The notes under the pieces were generated by a model that saw only the letters and a list, made by a program, of their open reading frames with translations, did no database searches and was not told the origin of the DNA. Shown piece after piece: positions 25,303 to 34,269 of a stretch of 53,576 nt of DNA; positions within the stretch are counted from its first letter, which is position 1, and the number at the start of each line of letters is the position of its first letter. Source of the DNA: Sphaerochaetaceae bacterium (GTDB taxonomy: Bacteria > Spirochaetota > Spirochaetia > Sphaerochaetales > Sphaerochaetaceae); NCBI GenBank assembly GCA_024699225.1, contig JAILPZ010000044.1:1-53576 (forward strand), in the 5' to 3' direction. Made by a program: the position numbers and the translations under genes.

Positions 25303-26676
25303 ATGTTAGGCCTGCTTCTTGAAGGTTCAACGGTTAAGGAAATTACCGAAAACTATTCAGAAATATCAGATTACGCAGATATTATTGAAATCAACTCCTC
25401 TGTTTGTATTTCAGACAGTCAGGATGAGCTTGTCTCCTTTGTCTCGTCTTTAAAAATACCTGCAGTTTTAGTTGTCTCAAAAGAACATGAGGAATCCCAG
25501 GCCTTTGAAATGCTCTGCTCCCTTATTGAAAAAGCAGGATTCAGGTATGTACGATCTTCATCTTCACACCTTTGCACAAAGCTCTCCAAGACCTTTTCAG
25601 AGAAGAATATCCAGATAATCAGGGATGTGCCGGCAGAACAGACAGATAAGCCCCAGAATCTCTACAAGGCACTTAAGAAGGCTTCAGAAAACAACTGCAT
25701 ACCTCATATTGTTATAAATATTGACAGTGAAGAAGCCCTTGTAACCTATTATTCATTTTTAAAAAACATTTCAGCCTTCGGAAAGAAGGTTATTTCCTTC
25801 ACAGGATCTTTTTCAAACAGTGCAGCCATTCTCTACAGAAAGGCAGACTCCTCTTACCTTTGCTGCAGCAGCCCTAAGACGCTTAAAAGGCTTAAGACGG
25901 TCTACCATGCAGAGAGAATTGACGGGGATACGGCCATATACGCAGCGGTGGGAAACCCTGAGAACAGCGGCCTTTCTGCAGTTATAAACCCGGGTTTTGA
26001 ACCTGTGGGCATGAATGCTGTTTTCATTCCGTTCAGAACAGAAACACTTAAGGCTTTCTTCAAGATTGCAGATATTCTTTCAATAAGCGGTTTTTCCATT
26101 ACAAAGCCGTTTAACAGAGAAATAATTCCTTATCTTGGAAGAATTTCCAGAGAGGTTACCAAGACAGGTTCTGCAAACCTTGCAGTATGGGAAAACAGGT
26201 ACCTTAAGGGTATGAACACAGACTATTACGGTATTTTGAACCTTCTTGAAAGCGACCTTGATTCGGGAAAGATTAAAAATGCTGTAGTATTCGGCTGCGG
26301 TGTTGCAGGTCACTCTGCAGTCTGGGCCTTAAGATACCGCCATGTAAATGTAACTATTCTCAACAGGACAGCAGATAAAGCAAGAAAGCTTGCAGCTGAG
26401 ACTATGAGCAGCTGGGACAGCCTTGAGAATGCTGCAAAATACACAGGAACAGCTGATCTTGTAATTCAGGCAACCTCATCTACTGATGACTTTGCTCCTG
26501 ACTTCAAGTTTACGGGAAAAGAGCTGGTCTGTGACCTTGTTTACAACACAGCCTCATCTGCATTTATGAATGGTGCTGAAAAGGCCGGATGCAGGATAAT
26601 CAGCGGAAAAGCCTGCCTTGTAAGCCAGGGAAAACTTCAGTTTGAAAAGCTCACCGGTTTTTACTATCCGGATTGA
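25303..26676 (+). CDS. AroD-AroE-like fusion (dehydroquinase/shikimate dehydrogenase), active sites degenerate
   Basis: A 457-residue protein. Residues 1-215 align by pattern with type I 3-dehydroquinate dehydratase and 225-457 with shikimate dehydrogenase: NPGFEPVGMNAVFIPF, GFSITKPFN, GMNTDYYG and the nucleotide-binding VVFGCGVAGHSAVWAL. Bifunctional fusions like this run steps 3 and 4 of the shikimate pathway. Here key residues seem lost. The dehydratase Schiff-base Lys is His135 in IPHIVI and the catalytic His position reads IIRDV (R107). The dehydrogenase Lys of PFK is Asn271, though Asp307 of NTD is kept. The protein may be inactive, altered, or use other residues. Start 25303 follows promoter and SD (25284-25291, 11-nt spacing). 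Confidence 0.8.
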   Translation: MLGLLLEGSTVKEITENYSEISDYADIIEINSSVCISDSQDELVSFVSSLKIPAVLVVSKEHEESQAFEMLCSLIEKAGFRYVRSSSSHLCTKLSKTFSEKNIQIIRDVPAEQTDKPQNLYKALKKASENNCIPHIVINIDSEEALVTYYSFLKNISAFGKKVISFTGSFSNSAAILYRKADSSYLCCSSPKTLKRLKTVYHAERIDGDTAIYAAVGNPENSGLSAVINPGFEPVGMNAVFIPFRTETLKAFFKIADILSISGFSITKPFNREIIPYLGRISREVTKTGSANLAVWENRYLKGMNTDYYGILNLLESDLDSGKIKNAVVFGCGVAGHSAVWALRYRHVNVTILNRTADKARKLAAETMSSWDSLENAAKYTGTADLVIQATSSTDDFAPDFKFTGKELVCDLVYNTASSAFMNGAEKAGCRIISGKACLVSQGKLQFEKLTGFYYPD

Positions 26677-26683
26677 GCACTGC

Positions 26684-26712
26684 TTGTATCTTTTAATTAA
26701 TTCTGACATAAT
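26684..26712 (+). promoter_or_regulatory. Promoter of rpsB-tsf
   Basis: TTGTAT (26684-26689), 17 bp, CATAAT (26707-26712). The transcript should start near 26719, or a few bases earlier. Confidence 0.6.
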
Positions 26713-26823
26713 GACTCTACCGTTCGGCGTTCCTGGAATGACCGGCGGAATCTCCCCTTCTGCGGAAGAGAGAAATAGTATCGGAGGCGGGTGTAAATCC
26801 GTCAAATGTAAGGAGTCATGAAA
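26713..26823 (+). promoter_or_regulatory. Structured leader of rpsB (possible S2 autoregulation)
   Basis: A non-coding leader of about 105 nt, G/C-richer than other leaders here. It contains a TCTC...CTTC-TGCG-GAAG...GAGA hairpin around 26752-26774, and GACTC near its start (26713-26717) is complementary to GAGTC (26813-26817), which overlaps the SD AAGGAG (26810-26815). Ribosomal protein S2 represses its own mRNA through the leader in other bacteria, so a similar device is plausible. The pairing is by eye only, and GACTC may lie just before the true start of transcription. Confidence 0.4.
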
Positions 26824-27606
26824 ATGGCAGTAGTAACAATGAAAAGTCTGCTCGAGGCAGGCGTTCATTTCGGTCATCAGACCAAGCGTTGGAATCCGAA
26901 GATGAAACCATACATCTTCTCAGAGAGAAACGGAATCCATATCATCGATCTTTCCAAGACCACAGCATGCATTGTTGAGGCTTATGAAGCAGTCAGAGCA
27001 CAGGTCAAGCAGGGAAAGTCAGTCCTGTTCGTAGGAACAAAGAAGCAGGCTCAGCAGGCTATTGAAACAGAAGCCAAGAGATGCGGAATGCCTTATGTCA
27101 ACAATCGTTGGCTCGGCGGTATGCTTACAAACTTCGCAACAATCAAGAAGTCAATTGCAACACTCAAGAAGATTGACAAGATGGCAGTTGACGGAACATT
27201 TGATTCTCTGACAAAGAAGGAAGTAGCACTTTACACAAAACAGAAGGCAAAGCTCGAGAAGAACCTTGGCGGTATCAAGGACATGACAGAGCTCCCCGGT
27301 ATTCTTTTTATTATTGACACAAGAAAGGAAGCACTCGCTATTGCAGAAGCAAAGAGATGCGGAATTCCTGTAGTTGCAGTTGTTGATACAAACTGTGACC
27401 CCACAGATATTACCTATCCTATCCCGGGTAATGATGATGCAATCAGAGCTATCAGCCTCTTTGTAGAAATCATTGCAAACGCAGTTGTTGACGCTGACAA
27501 CGAAGTTGGAATCCAGATCATTGAATCCCTCCCTGAAAATGAAGAGTCAATTGCAGAAGTCGGCGAAGAGTCTGTAGAAGAAATGCAGGCAAGAGACGAG
27601 GAGTAA
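26824..27606 (+). CDS. rpsB: 30S ribosomal protein uS2
   Basis: A 260-residue S2 with the hallmark start [27 protein letters not shown], the central GTKKQAQ and [12 protein letters not shown] motifs, and [14 protein letters not shown]2 joins the 30S late and helps hold S1. Two in-frame ATGs exist. The one at 26818 is only 2 nt from the SD; 26824 has 8-nt spacing and gives the standard S2 N-terminus. It is co-transcribed with tsf after a 3-nt gap. The acidic C-terminal tail (about 235-260) is modestly extended. Confidence 0.98.
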   Translation: MAVVTMKSLLEAGVHFGHQTKRWNPKMKPYIFSERNGIHIIDLSKTTACIVEAYEAVRAQVKQGKSVLFVGTKKQAQQAIETEAKRCGMPYVNNRWLGGMLTNFATIKKSIATLKKIDKMAVDGTFDSLTKKEVALYTKQKAKLEKNLGGIKDMTELPGILFIIDTRKEALAIAEAKRCGIPVVAVVDTNCDPTDITYPIPGNDDAIRAISLFVEIIANAVVDADNEVGIQIIESLPENEESIAEVGEESVEEMQARDEE

Positions 27607-27609
27607 TCT

Positions 27610-28452
27610 ATGGAAATTACAATGGAAATGGTTAAGAAGCTCCGTGAAGAGACTCATGCAGGTATTATGGACTGCAAGAAGGCTCTTTCTCAGAGCAACG
27701 GAGACTTTGCAGGTGCTGCAAAGTACCTCAAGGAAGTTGGCCTTGCAGCAGTTGAGAAGCGTGCTGACCGTGCTACAGAAGAAGGAAGAATCACATTCGC
27801 AATCGGCGACAAGATGGCTGTTATGGCTAACGTAACATGTGAGACAGACTTTGTTGCACGTAACGCAGAGTTCAAGAAGCTCGGTGAAGAAATCTGTGCT
27901 CTCGGTCTTAAGAACGGAAGCAGGGAAGCTACACCTGAGATGGAAGAGCTTGTTAAGGGTCTTATTGCTACAATCCACGAGAATATGGGTATTAAGAAGT
28001 ATGCAGCTATTGATATTCCTGCTAACGGATATGTAAGCGGCTACAGCCACGCTGATGGAAACATTGGTGTTCTCGTTTCATTTGAAGCATCAGACAGAAA
28101 GGTTTTTGATTCAGAAGCTTTCAAGACTCTTGCTTTCAATACAGCCATGCACGTTTGTGCAGCTGACCCTCTCTACCTTGACGCTCAGTCAGTACCAAAA
28201 GCCTATGAAGAAGAACAGCTTTCTATCTTCAAGGTCCAGGTTGCAAACATGGGAAAGCCGGAGAAGGTTCTTGAAGGTATTGTCAGAGGTAAGCTGAATA
28301 AGCATTACTCAGAAATTTGTCTCATGAACCAGGTATGCCAGGTTTATAACGACGACGGACTTACAATTGCCCAGATTATTGCAAAGTTCAATAAGGACAA
28401 TTCTTCAGACGTTAAGCTTACAGGTTTCCAGCGCATGCGCGCCGGCGCCTGA
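27610..28452 (+). CDS. tsf: Elongation factor Ts
   Basis: The 280-residue nucleotide exchange factor for EF-Tu. Conserved N-terminal UBA-like module (VKKLREETHAGIMDCKKAL) and the TDFVARN motif that contacts EF-Tu are present, with the two-part core after about residue 55. The SD GAGGAG overlaps the rpsB stop, so it is coupled to S2 synthesis. A terminator follows. In most bacteria pyrH follows tsf; here frr is next. Confidence 0.97.
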   Translation: MEITMEMVKKLREETHAGIMDCKKALSQSNGDFAGAAKYLKEVGLAAVEKRADRATEEGRITFAIGDKMAVMANVTCETDFVARNAEFKKLGEEICALGLKNGSREATPEMEELVKGLIATIHENMGIKKYAAIDIPANGYVSGYSHADGNIGVLVSFEASDRKVFDSEAFKTLAFNTAMHVCAADPLYLDAQSVPKAYEEEQLSIFKVQVANMGKPEKVLEGIVRGKLNKHYSEICLMNQVCQVYNDDGLTIAQIIAKFNKDNSSDVKLTGFQRMRAGA

Positions 28453-28467
28453 TTGTAAAATGACAAT

Positions 28468-28497
28468 AAAGCTGTCGCAATTCTGTGGCAGCTTTTT
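28468..28497 (+). terminator. Terminator between tsf and frr
   Basis: 9-bp arms AAAGCTGTC (28468-28476) and GGCAGCTTT (28487-28495, one G-T pair) with a 10-nt loop and a T-run ending at 28497. frr begins 17 nt later with its own SD, so some read-through is likely. Confidence 0.88.
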
Positions 28498-28514
28498 ATA
28501 TTTAGGAGACTACC

Positions 28515-29069
28515 ATGCTGCAGACACTAACAAACTGTGAAGATAAAATGAAAAAGAGTGTAAGTGCCCTGACAAATGACTACATGGCACTCAGAACAGG
28601 CAGAGCCTCTGCCGCTCTTTTTGACAAGGTCAAGGTTGATTATTACGGACAGGAAACTCCGCTGAATCAGGTTGCTTCTGTTTCAGTTCCCGAGGCTAGA
28701 CTTGTTGTAATTCAGCCATGGGACAAAAGCCTCCTTCAGGCTATTGAAAAGGCAATTCAGAAGAGCGATCTGGGACTTAACCCGTCAAACGACGGAAAGC
28801 TTCTGAGAATCAACTTCCCTCCCCTCACAGGAGACAGAAGAAAGGAGCTTGCCAAGCAGGCAAAGAGCACAGCAGAAGCTTCAAGAGTAGCTATCAGAAA
28901 CATTAGACGTGACGGTATGGATGAGATTAAAAAGCTCCAGAAGAACGGAGAAATCTCTGAGGATGAACAGTCACAGGCCGAGAGCGATCTTCAGAAACTG
29001 ACCGACAACTATATTGGACAGATTAACAAGATTGCTGACGACAAAGAAAAGGAAATTCTGGAAGTCTGA
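28515..29069 (+). CDS. frr: Ribosome recycling factor
   Basis: The 184-residue RRF splits post-termination ribosomes with an EF-G. It has the expected helices of domain I and the conserved LNPSNDGKLLRINFPPLTGDRRKEL segment and the IRNIRRDG motif. Length matches the family (185). SD AGGAG is 8 nt upstream. Its stop overlaps the uppS start (TGATG). One of the two EF-G proteins at 9652-13834 may be its recycling partner, as in Borrelia. Confidence 0.97.
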   Translation: MLQTLTNCEDKMKKSVSALTNDYMALRTGRASAALFDKVKVDYYGQETPLNQVASVSVPEARLVVIQPWDKSLLQAIEKAIQKSDLGLNPSNDGKLLRINFPPLTGDRRKELAKQAKSTAEASRVAIRNIRRDGMDEIKKLQKNGEISEDEQSQAESDLQKLTDNYIGQINKIADDKEKEILEV

Positions 29070-29755
29070 TGCATATTGGTCTGATAATGGACGGCAACGG
29101 CAGATGGGCCTCAAAGCGCTCTCTGCCAAGAGCCGCCGGCCATCTTGAAGGTCTTAAGGCCTGCAAGAGAGTTGTAAAACATGCCTCAGAGATAGGCGTT
29201 GAATATCTCACACTTTATGTCTTCTCAACGGAGAACTGGAAACGCCCGGATCAGGAGGTAGGCTACCTCATGAACCTTCTGGCAAAGAAGCTTCCGGGTG
29301 AGATGGACTTCTATATTGAAAACAATATCCGCATCCGCGTCCGCGGAGACATATCAGCACTGCCGGAAGAAGCTCAGAAAGGCATTCAGTACACTCTGGA
29401 TAAGACTGAGCACTGCACAGGAACAACAGTTGTCCTTTGCGTAAACTATGGCGGTCAGGATGAAATTTCCCGTGCTGCAACACGCTGTGCGCTTGAAAAC
29501 CCGGGAAAGAAGATTACTGTTGAAGATATTAATTCTCATCTGGATAATCCTGATATTCCCGCTCCCGATATGATAGCAAGAAGTGCCGGAGAACACAGGA
29601 TCAGCAACTTCATGCTCTGGGACAGCGCCTACGCAGAGTTCCTTTCCATTCCTACACTGTGGCCGGACTGGAACACAGAGGAACTTGACCTTATAATTGA
29701 AGAACTTGGAAAGAGAACAAGAAAATTCGGAGGCCTTAAGGATGTTCAAAAGTAA
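29069..29755 (+). CDS. uppS: Isoprenyl transferase (undecaprenyl diphosphate synthase)
   Basis: A 228-residue cis-prenyltransferase that makes the C55 lipid carrier for cell wall synthesis. It opens with the catalytic MDGNGRWASKR (Asp8) and GHLEG, followed by TLYVFSTENWKRP and the C-terminal RSAGEHRISNFMLWDSAYAEF. The start ATG overlaps the frr stop by one base (TGATG). Slightly short of the usual 240-250 residues, but all core motifs are there. The 3' end overlaps cdsA by 14 nt. Confidence 0.96.
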   Translation: MHIGLIMDGNGRWASKRSLPRAAGHLEGLKACKRVVKHASEIGVEYLTLYVFSTENWKRPDQEVGYLMNLLAKKLPGEMDFYIENNIRIRVRGDISALPEEAQKGIQYTLDKTEHCTGTTVVLCVNYGGQDEISRAATRCALENPGKKITVEDINSHLDNPDIPAPDMIARSAGEHRISNFMLWDSAYAEFLSIPTLWPDWNTEELDLIIEELGKRTRKFGGLKDVQK

Positions 29756-30566
29756 TCTTGCAGCAAGAATCTTTACCTGCGTTGTTGGAATTCCTGCTCT
29801 TTTTGCATTGATTTTCCTTCTGCCTCAGTACAACTTTATAGGACTGAGCATTTTCATCTTTATCCTTTCATTTTTCGGAAGCCTTGAGATGAGCCGCCTT
29901 CTGTTCAAGAAGGTTGTACCGGCAGCGTACCTTGTGTGGATTCTTCCTGTTGTTGAGTACTTTATGAGTTCTGTTACAGGGTTTACCCTCATAACAATTC
30001 TGAGTTTTCTCATGTTCCTTCAGGTAATACTTGGGGAAAAGGATGATTTTAAGAACTCCCTTACTGAGGCTTCAAAATACGTTCTTCTTACAGTCTATCC
30101 GTCTTACTTCCTAAGTTTTGTTGTAAGACTTCTGTCTCTGGAACATGTCTCTTCATATGCAATTGTCCTCTTTCTGGCTCTTGTATTTTCAAATGATATT
30201 TTTGCCTATGTTTTCGGAATGCTGTTCGGAAAATACACAGCCCATCCGTTTAAGGCCAGCCCCAAGAAAAGTGTGGCAGGCTTTATAGGCGGTTTTATAT
30301 GCACCATAGCAGTAAGTGTAGTTTACTGCTTCCTCCTCTCCGACAAGGTATCCTGCCCTTCAGTTGTTGACTCAGTTTTTCTCGGTATAGGAATGAGTGT
30401 ATTTGCCAACATGGGGGATCTTCTGGAGAGTGTCTTCAAAAGAAGTGCAGGTGTTAAGGACTCAGGAAATGTAATTCCCGGAAGAGGCGGAATTCTTGAC
30501 TGTATAGATTCAGTTATCTTCTCTGCCCCGTTCTTCTACCTGATGTACGCAGGTTTTACAGCATGA
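29742..30566 (+). CDS. cdsA: Phosphatidate cytidylyltransferase
   Basis: A 274-residue integral membrane enzyme (about 8 helices) that makes CDP-diacylglycerol for phospholipid synthesis. The C-terminal signature region is recognisable: SVFKRSAGVKDSGNVIPGRGG then ILDCIDS. Two signature positions differ from the usual PGHGGxLDRxDS form: His is Arg and the Arg of LDR is Cys254. The Asp residues are kept. ATG 29742 was chosen because SD GGAGG precedes it; an in-frame TTG 15 codons earlier lacks one. It overlaps uppS by 14 nt and dxr by ATGA. Confidence 0.92.
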   Translation: MFKSNLAARIFTCVVGIPALFALIFLLPQYNFIGLSIFIFILSFFGSLEMSRLLFKKVVPAAYLVWILPVVEYFMSSVTGFTLITILSFLMFLQVILGEKDDFKNSLTEASKYVLLTVYPSYFLSFVVRLLSLEHVSSYAIVLFLALVFSNDIFAYVFGMLFGKYTAHPFKASPKKSVAGFIGGFICTIAVSVVYCFLLSDKVSCPSVVDSVFLGIGMSVFANMGDLLESVFKRSAGVKDSGNVIPGRGGILDCIDSVIFSAPFFYLMYAGFTA

Positions 30567-31672
30567 CAGAAGCAGTTATCTTAGGTCTTACAGGAAGTAT
30601 TGGTCAGACTGCTGTTCGCGGCTGCAAAAGCTTTAAGGATAACATACATATCTGCGGAGCTTCCGTTCACTCCCGTGTAGAACAGGCTCTCTCAGTATGC
30701 CTTGAAAACAATATCCCGAACCTCTGCATAACATCAGATGCTCCATGTCCTGAGACTGATAAAATCCGCATCTGGAGAAATCTCAAAGAGATGCTTCTTT
30801 CCTTAAAGGCAGATGTGGTTCTTAACGGAATAAGCGGTTCAGAGGGTCTTAAGGCCTCTGTAACTGTAATGGAGACTTCTCCCGTTCTGGCCCTTGCAAA
30901 CAAGGAATCCGTTGTTATGGGAGGATCCCTTCTCTTCTCCTATGCCAGAGAGCATAACTGTAAGATTATTCCCGTAGACAGTGAGCATTCAGCTATTGAT
31001 GAGCTTATTCTCACACAAGGCAGAGAGAATGTTAGTTCTCTTGTTATTACAGCCAGCGGCGGACCGTTTAGGAACTCAAAACCAGAAGAGCTTGAAAACA
31101 TAACAGCTGCTCAGGCTGTCAAACATCCTACCTGGAACATGGGCCCCAAGATTTCCATAGACTCAGCCACCCTTGCAAACAAGGGTCTTGAGGTAATAGA
31201 AGCTCATTACCTGTTTAACTTCCCGGCAGATAAAATTGAGGTTGTAATTCACCCTCAGAGTGTAGTTCACTCAATGGTCAGAACTACAAGCGGTCAGGTA
31301 TATGCACAGATGAGCCCTCCTGATATGGTCTTCCCTATTATGAGAGCCCTTCTTCTCTACAAGTTCCCGCATGAAGCCGGTAAGGCCCTGGATTTTACAA
31401 ACCTCAATCTTTCCTTCTCAGCCCTGGACTCAGAGCGTTTCCCGTTTGTCTCGGATGCATTTGAATGTGTGCGTCTTGAGGGTGCCTACCCCACCGTATA
31501 CAACACAGCAAACGAGATAGCAGTGGATGCCTTTATCAGGGGCAAAATTAAATTTACACAGATTCGCTCTGTAGTAAGAAAGGCCCTGGATCTTTCATGG
31601 TCTGAAAAGATAAGCAGTTTTGACGATATTTACGAAATACAGGCTAAGGTTAAGAGACAGGTAGTGCTTTGA
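30563..31672 (+). CDS. dxr: 1-deoxy-D-xylulose 5-phosphate reductoisomerase
   Basis: The 369-residue NADPH-dependent enzyme commits DXP to isoprenoids through the MEP pathway. It has the NADP-binding LGLTGSIGQTA start, the ALANKESVVMGG motif, the metal-site DSEHSAI and the catalytic loop with HPTWNMGPKISIDSATLANKGLEVIEAH. It feeds the substrate for UppS two genes upstream. Coupled to cdsA by ATGA and to rseP by TTGA. Confidence 0.97.
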   Translation: MTEAVILGLTGSIGQTAVRGCKSFKDNIHICGASVHSRVEQALSVCLENNIPNLCITSDAPCPETDKIRIWRNLKEMLLSLKADVVLNGISGSEGLKASVTVMETSPVLALANKESVVMGGSLLFSYAREHNCKIIPVDSEHSAIDELILTQGRENVSSLVITASGGPFRNSKPEELENITAAQAVKHPTWNMGPKISIDSATLANKGLEVIEAHYLFNFPADKIEVVIHPQSVVHSMVRTTSGQVYAQMSPPDMVFPIMRALLLYKFPHEAGKALDFTNLNLSFSALDSERFPFVSDAFECVRLEGAYPTVYNTANEIAVDAFIRGKIKFTQIRSVVRKALDLSWSEKISSFDDIYEIQAKVKRQVVL

Positions 31673-32769
31673 AATCCTTATCCCTCTCATGGATTCTGTC
31701 ATTTATAATCGGTGTTCTTGCACTGGACCTCATTATTATTGTCCATGAAATGGGCCACTTCATAGCAGCCAGACTCTGCAAAATCAAGGTCGAAAGCCTG
31801 ACCTTCGGAATAGGACCAAAACTCTTTTCCATCAACTTTGAAAACACAACCATAACCATGAAACTCATCCCGTTCGGAGGAGCTACAGTTATGGCAGGTC
31901 AGGATGATCTTAAGTACGCAATCATGCAGAAAAAGCGCCGCCTGGAGAACTGCGACGAGGGTTCAATCTACGGCGTAAGCCCAATAAAAAGAATCATAAC
32001 ATACCTTGCAGGGCCTCTTATGAACATTATCTTTGCCCTGTTCTGCTTCACCATTTTGCTGCTCATGCCGTTTATGGAAAGCTACTATGCCCCCAAAATC
32101 GGCCTGGCATCAGATCACAGCGAATACTACGGAATAACTGAATGCGCCGCCTCAAAAGCAGGCCTTCTCTCAGGGGACACTGTCTATTCAATCAATGAAA
32201 TACCCGTCTATGAGTACAACGATATCCAGAATATCCTCAAGGAACACTCCCATGATTCCTCTGTTATCTTTGAAACAGACAGAGGTACATTTACCGTTGT
32301 TCCTGAAAACGGTCTGTTCGGGATTATCCCTTATGAAATAGACTACAGGGCAGTTCCAGGAGCCTCGTTTAAGGATGCAGTGCGCCTTTCATTTAAAGAG
32401 TGTTTTGCAAATATAAGGATATTCATAGATTCTGTTGTCTCTGTTGTTAAGGGCAAGGCCAAGATGGGAGATACGCTCAGCGGTACCATTGAGGCTTCAG
32501 AGCAAATCGGCGTTATTTCACAAAATGCCTTTAAGGCTGATTTTAATGCAGGACTCAGAATAGTAATCTATCTTGCAGGCACCATCAGTGTATCCCTTGG
32601 TGTGGCAAACATGCTTCCCATATCTGCTCTGGACGGCGGTCTTATCCTGATAAGTACAGTTGAGCTTATAACACACAGAACCTTCCCGCCGAAGGTCTAT
32701 ATCTTTCTTCAGGTTGCAGGTCTTCTTACTATCCTTGTTATAATCCCTATATTGAGAATTTATTCTTAA
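31669..32769 (+). CDS. rseP: Site-2 protease RseP family zinc metalloprotease
   Basis: A 366-residue intramembrane protease. The zinc motif HEMGH (26-30) lies in the first membrane helix. There is a single PDZ-like domain (about 155-225), and the second metal-ligand motif LDGG is in NMLPISALDGG near the C-terminus. Members cut anti-sigma factors or clear signal peptides. It is shorter than E. coli RseP (450) because it has only one PDZ. The start is TTG overlapping the dxr stop (TTGA); no other start fits the first helix. Convergent with dnaB across a 2-bp gap. Confidence 0.93.
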   Translation: MKSLSLSWILSFIIGVLALDLIIIVHEMGHFIAARLCKIKVESLTFGIGPKLFSINFENTTITMKLIPFGGATVMAGQDDLKYAIMQKKRRLENCDEGSIYGVSPIKRIITYLAGPLMNIIFALFCFTILLLMPFMESYYAPKIGLASDHSEYYGITECAASKAGLLSGDTVYSINEIPVYEYNDIQNILKEHSHDSSVIFETDRGTFTVVPENGLFGIIPYEIDYRAVPGASFKDAVRLSFKECFANIRIFIDSVVSVVKGKAKMGDTLSGTIEASEQIGVISQNAFKADFNAGLRIVIYLAGTISVSLGVANMLPISALDGGLILISTVELITHRTFPPKVYIFLQVAGLLTILVIIPILRIYS

Positions 32770-32771
32770 AA

Positions 32772-34202
32772 TCAGAAATTAACTGTTCTCTCAATCTCAT
32801 TGAAACTGACATAGTTTGAACGGAACAGAAGGTTGAATGCTCCGGTACTACCGTTTCTCTGCTTTGCAATAATGATTTTGATGCTCCTGTTATTCTTATC
32901 TTTTACTTCCAGGCTCTTGTTCTGCTCTTCTCCGAGATCCGGATCTTCTTCCTCGTACTGAGCAACCTTGTTGTTTTCATCAAGACGCTTTGTAGCATCA
33001 TCAAGAAGAATTACAACGTCAGCATCCTGCTCAATAGCTCCTGATTCTCTGAGGTCGGCGAGCATGGGAGCGCGGTCCTTACCTGCATCTCTGTTAACCT
33101 GAGAAAGACAGACAATAGGGATTTTAAGCTCTCTGGCAAGACCCTTGAGGCTTCTTGAAACCTCGGCCATCAGTTCAAATCTCTTCTTTGAAGAATCTCC
33201 GTCCGGTTCAATAAGACCAATATAGTCAATAAAGATAATCTGAACGCCTTCCTTGCGGACCATTCTGCGGCTCTGGGCCTTAATCTCTGCAAGGCTGATA
33301 TTAGGAGTATCCTGGATAAGAAGGTTGCCTGACATGTCATACATTCTGTCAGCTGCGTTTAAAATGGCACTGCGCATATTCTCAGTAATCTGACCGCTGG
33401 ACATGGCTGTTGCATCTACAGTTGCCTCTCTTGCAATAAGACGCTCCATAAGAGTCTGTCCTGACATTTCAAGTGAGAAGAAACCAACCTTTACAGGCCT
33501 GCTTCTGTTAAAAGCCATGTTATCCGCAATTGAAAGGGCAAGAGCAGTCTTACCGACAGAAGGACGGGCACCGATTATGATAAGGTCAGTATCCTTGAAA
33601 CCGCCACCGAGTTTGTAGTCAAGCTGCTTGAATCCTGTTGAAAGACCAACCTGACCCTGTGTGGGTCTGACTACAACGATCTGGTTAACAGCATCATTTA
33701 AAATGTTTCCTGATTCCCTGTAGGCTCCCCAGTCAGAGTTTGTACTGAGCTCGGAGAGTCTGGAATCAAGCTTGTCTATGGAAAACTTTACGTCCTGAGT
33801 TTCATCAAAAACACTTTCTCCAATCTCTACTGAGAGGTAGAGAAGCTGACGCTTGATGGAGAGGTTTCTGATAACTGATGCGTAGTATGAGGCATTCTCA
33901 TAGACAGGTACTTCAGAGGTAAGTTTTGAAATATAGGCAATTCCGCCGCAGTCCCCAACAATCCCCTTCTCTGCTATGTACTTCGGCAGAGAAATAATAT
34001 CGATTGTTGTTCCGGGCATTTCCTTTCTCATTCCGAGAAAAGCTTCCCAGATCTTCTGATTGGCTCTCTGATAGAAATCAGAAGAAGAAATCATGGATTC
34101 AACATCATCCAGAACCTTGTTCTTCAGAAGAACAGAGCCCAGAAGAGCACTTTCACAGGCTAAATCATGTGGTGGAATTCTGGTAGCAGCAGACTTTGCC
34201 AT
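32772..34202 (-). CDS. dnaB: Replicative DNA helicase DnaB
   Basis: The 476-residue hexameric helicase at the replication fork. N-terminal domain (about 1-105, beginning PPHDLACESALLGSVLL) binds primase; the RecA-like motor has Walker A ARPSVGKT near 208-215, FFSLEMSG and the IIFIDYIG Walker B. The C-terminal part includes KQRNGSTGAF, the arginine finger region. No intein is present. It is the last gene of the rpsF operon, with SD AAGGGG. It ends 2 bp from rseP with no terminator between. Confidence 0.97.
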   Translation of the reverse strand: MAKSAATRIPPHDLACESALLGSVLLKNKVLDDVESMISSSDFYQRANQKIWEAFLGMRKEMPGTTIDIISLPKYIAEKGIVGDCGGIAYISKLTSEVPVYENASYYASVIRNLSIKRQLLYLSVEIGESVFDETQDVKFSIDKLDSRLSELSTNSDWGAYRESGNILNDAVNQIVVVRPTQGQVGLSTGFKQLDYKLGGGFKDTDLIIIGARPSVGKTALALSIADNMAFNRSRPVKVGFFSLEMSGQTLMERLIAREATVDATAMSSGQITENMRSAILNAADRMYDMSGNLLIQDTPNISLAEIKAQSRRMVRKEGVQIIFIDYIGLIEPDGDSSKKRFELMAEVSRSLKGLARELKIPIVCLSQVNRDAGKDRAPMLADLRESGAIEQDADVVILLDDATKRLDENNKVAQYEEEDPDLGEEQNKSLEVKDKNNRSIKIIIAKQRNGSTGAFNLLFRSNYVSFNEIERTVNF

Positions 34203-34227
34203 TTTCTTACCCCTTAAGACAAATCAG

Positions 34228-34250
34228 CCCGCATTCAAGCGGGCATGATT
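34228..34250 (-). other. Hairpin between rplI and dnaB
   Basis: Minus strand: GCCCGC (34245-34240), TTGAAT loop, GCGGGC (34233-34228), with partial extension on both sides. It sits between the L9 stop and the dnaB SD. No T-run follows, so it is more likely a processing or stability element separating abundant L9 mRNA from low-level dnaB. Confidence 0.45.
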
Positions 34251-34269
34251 GTTTGAAAAAGAAACTTGC

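Noticed and set aside
34228-34245. Intrinsic terminator before dnaB
   Set aside because: The G/C hairpin lacks a following T-run on the minus strand.
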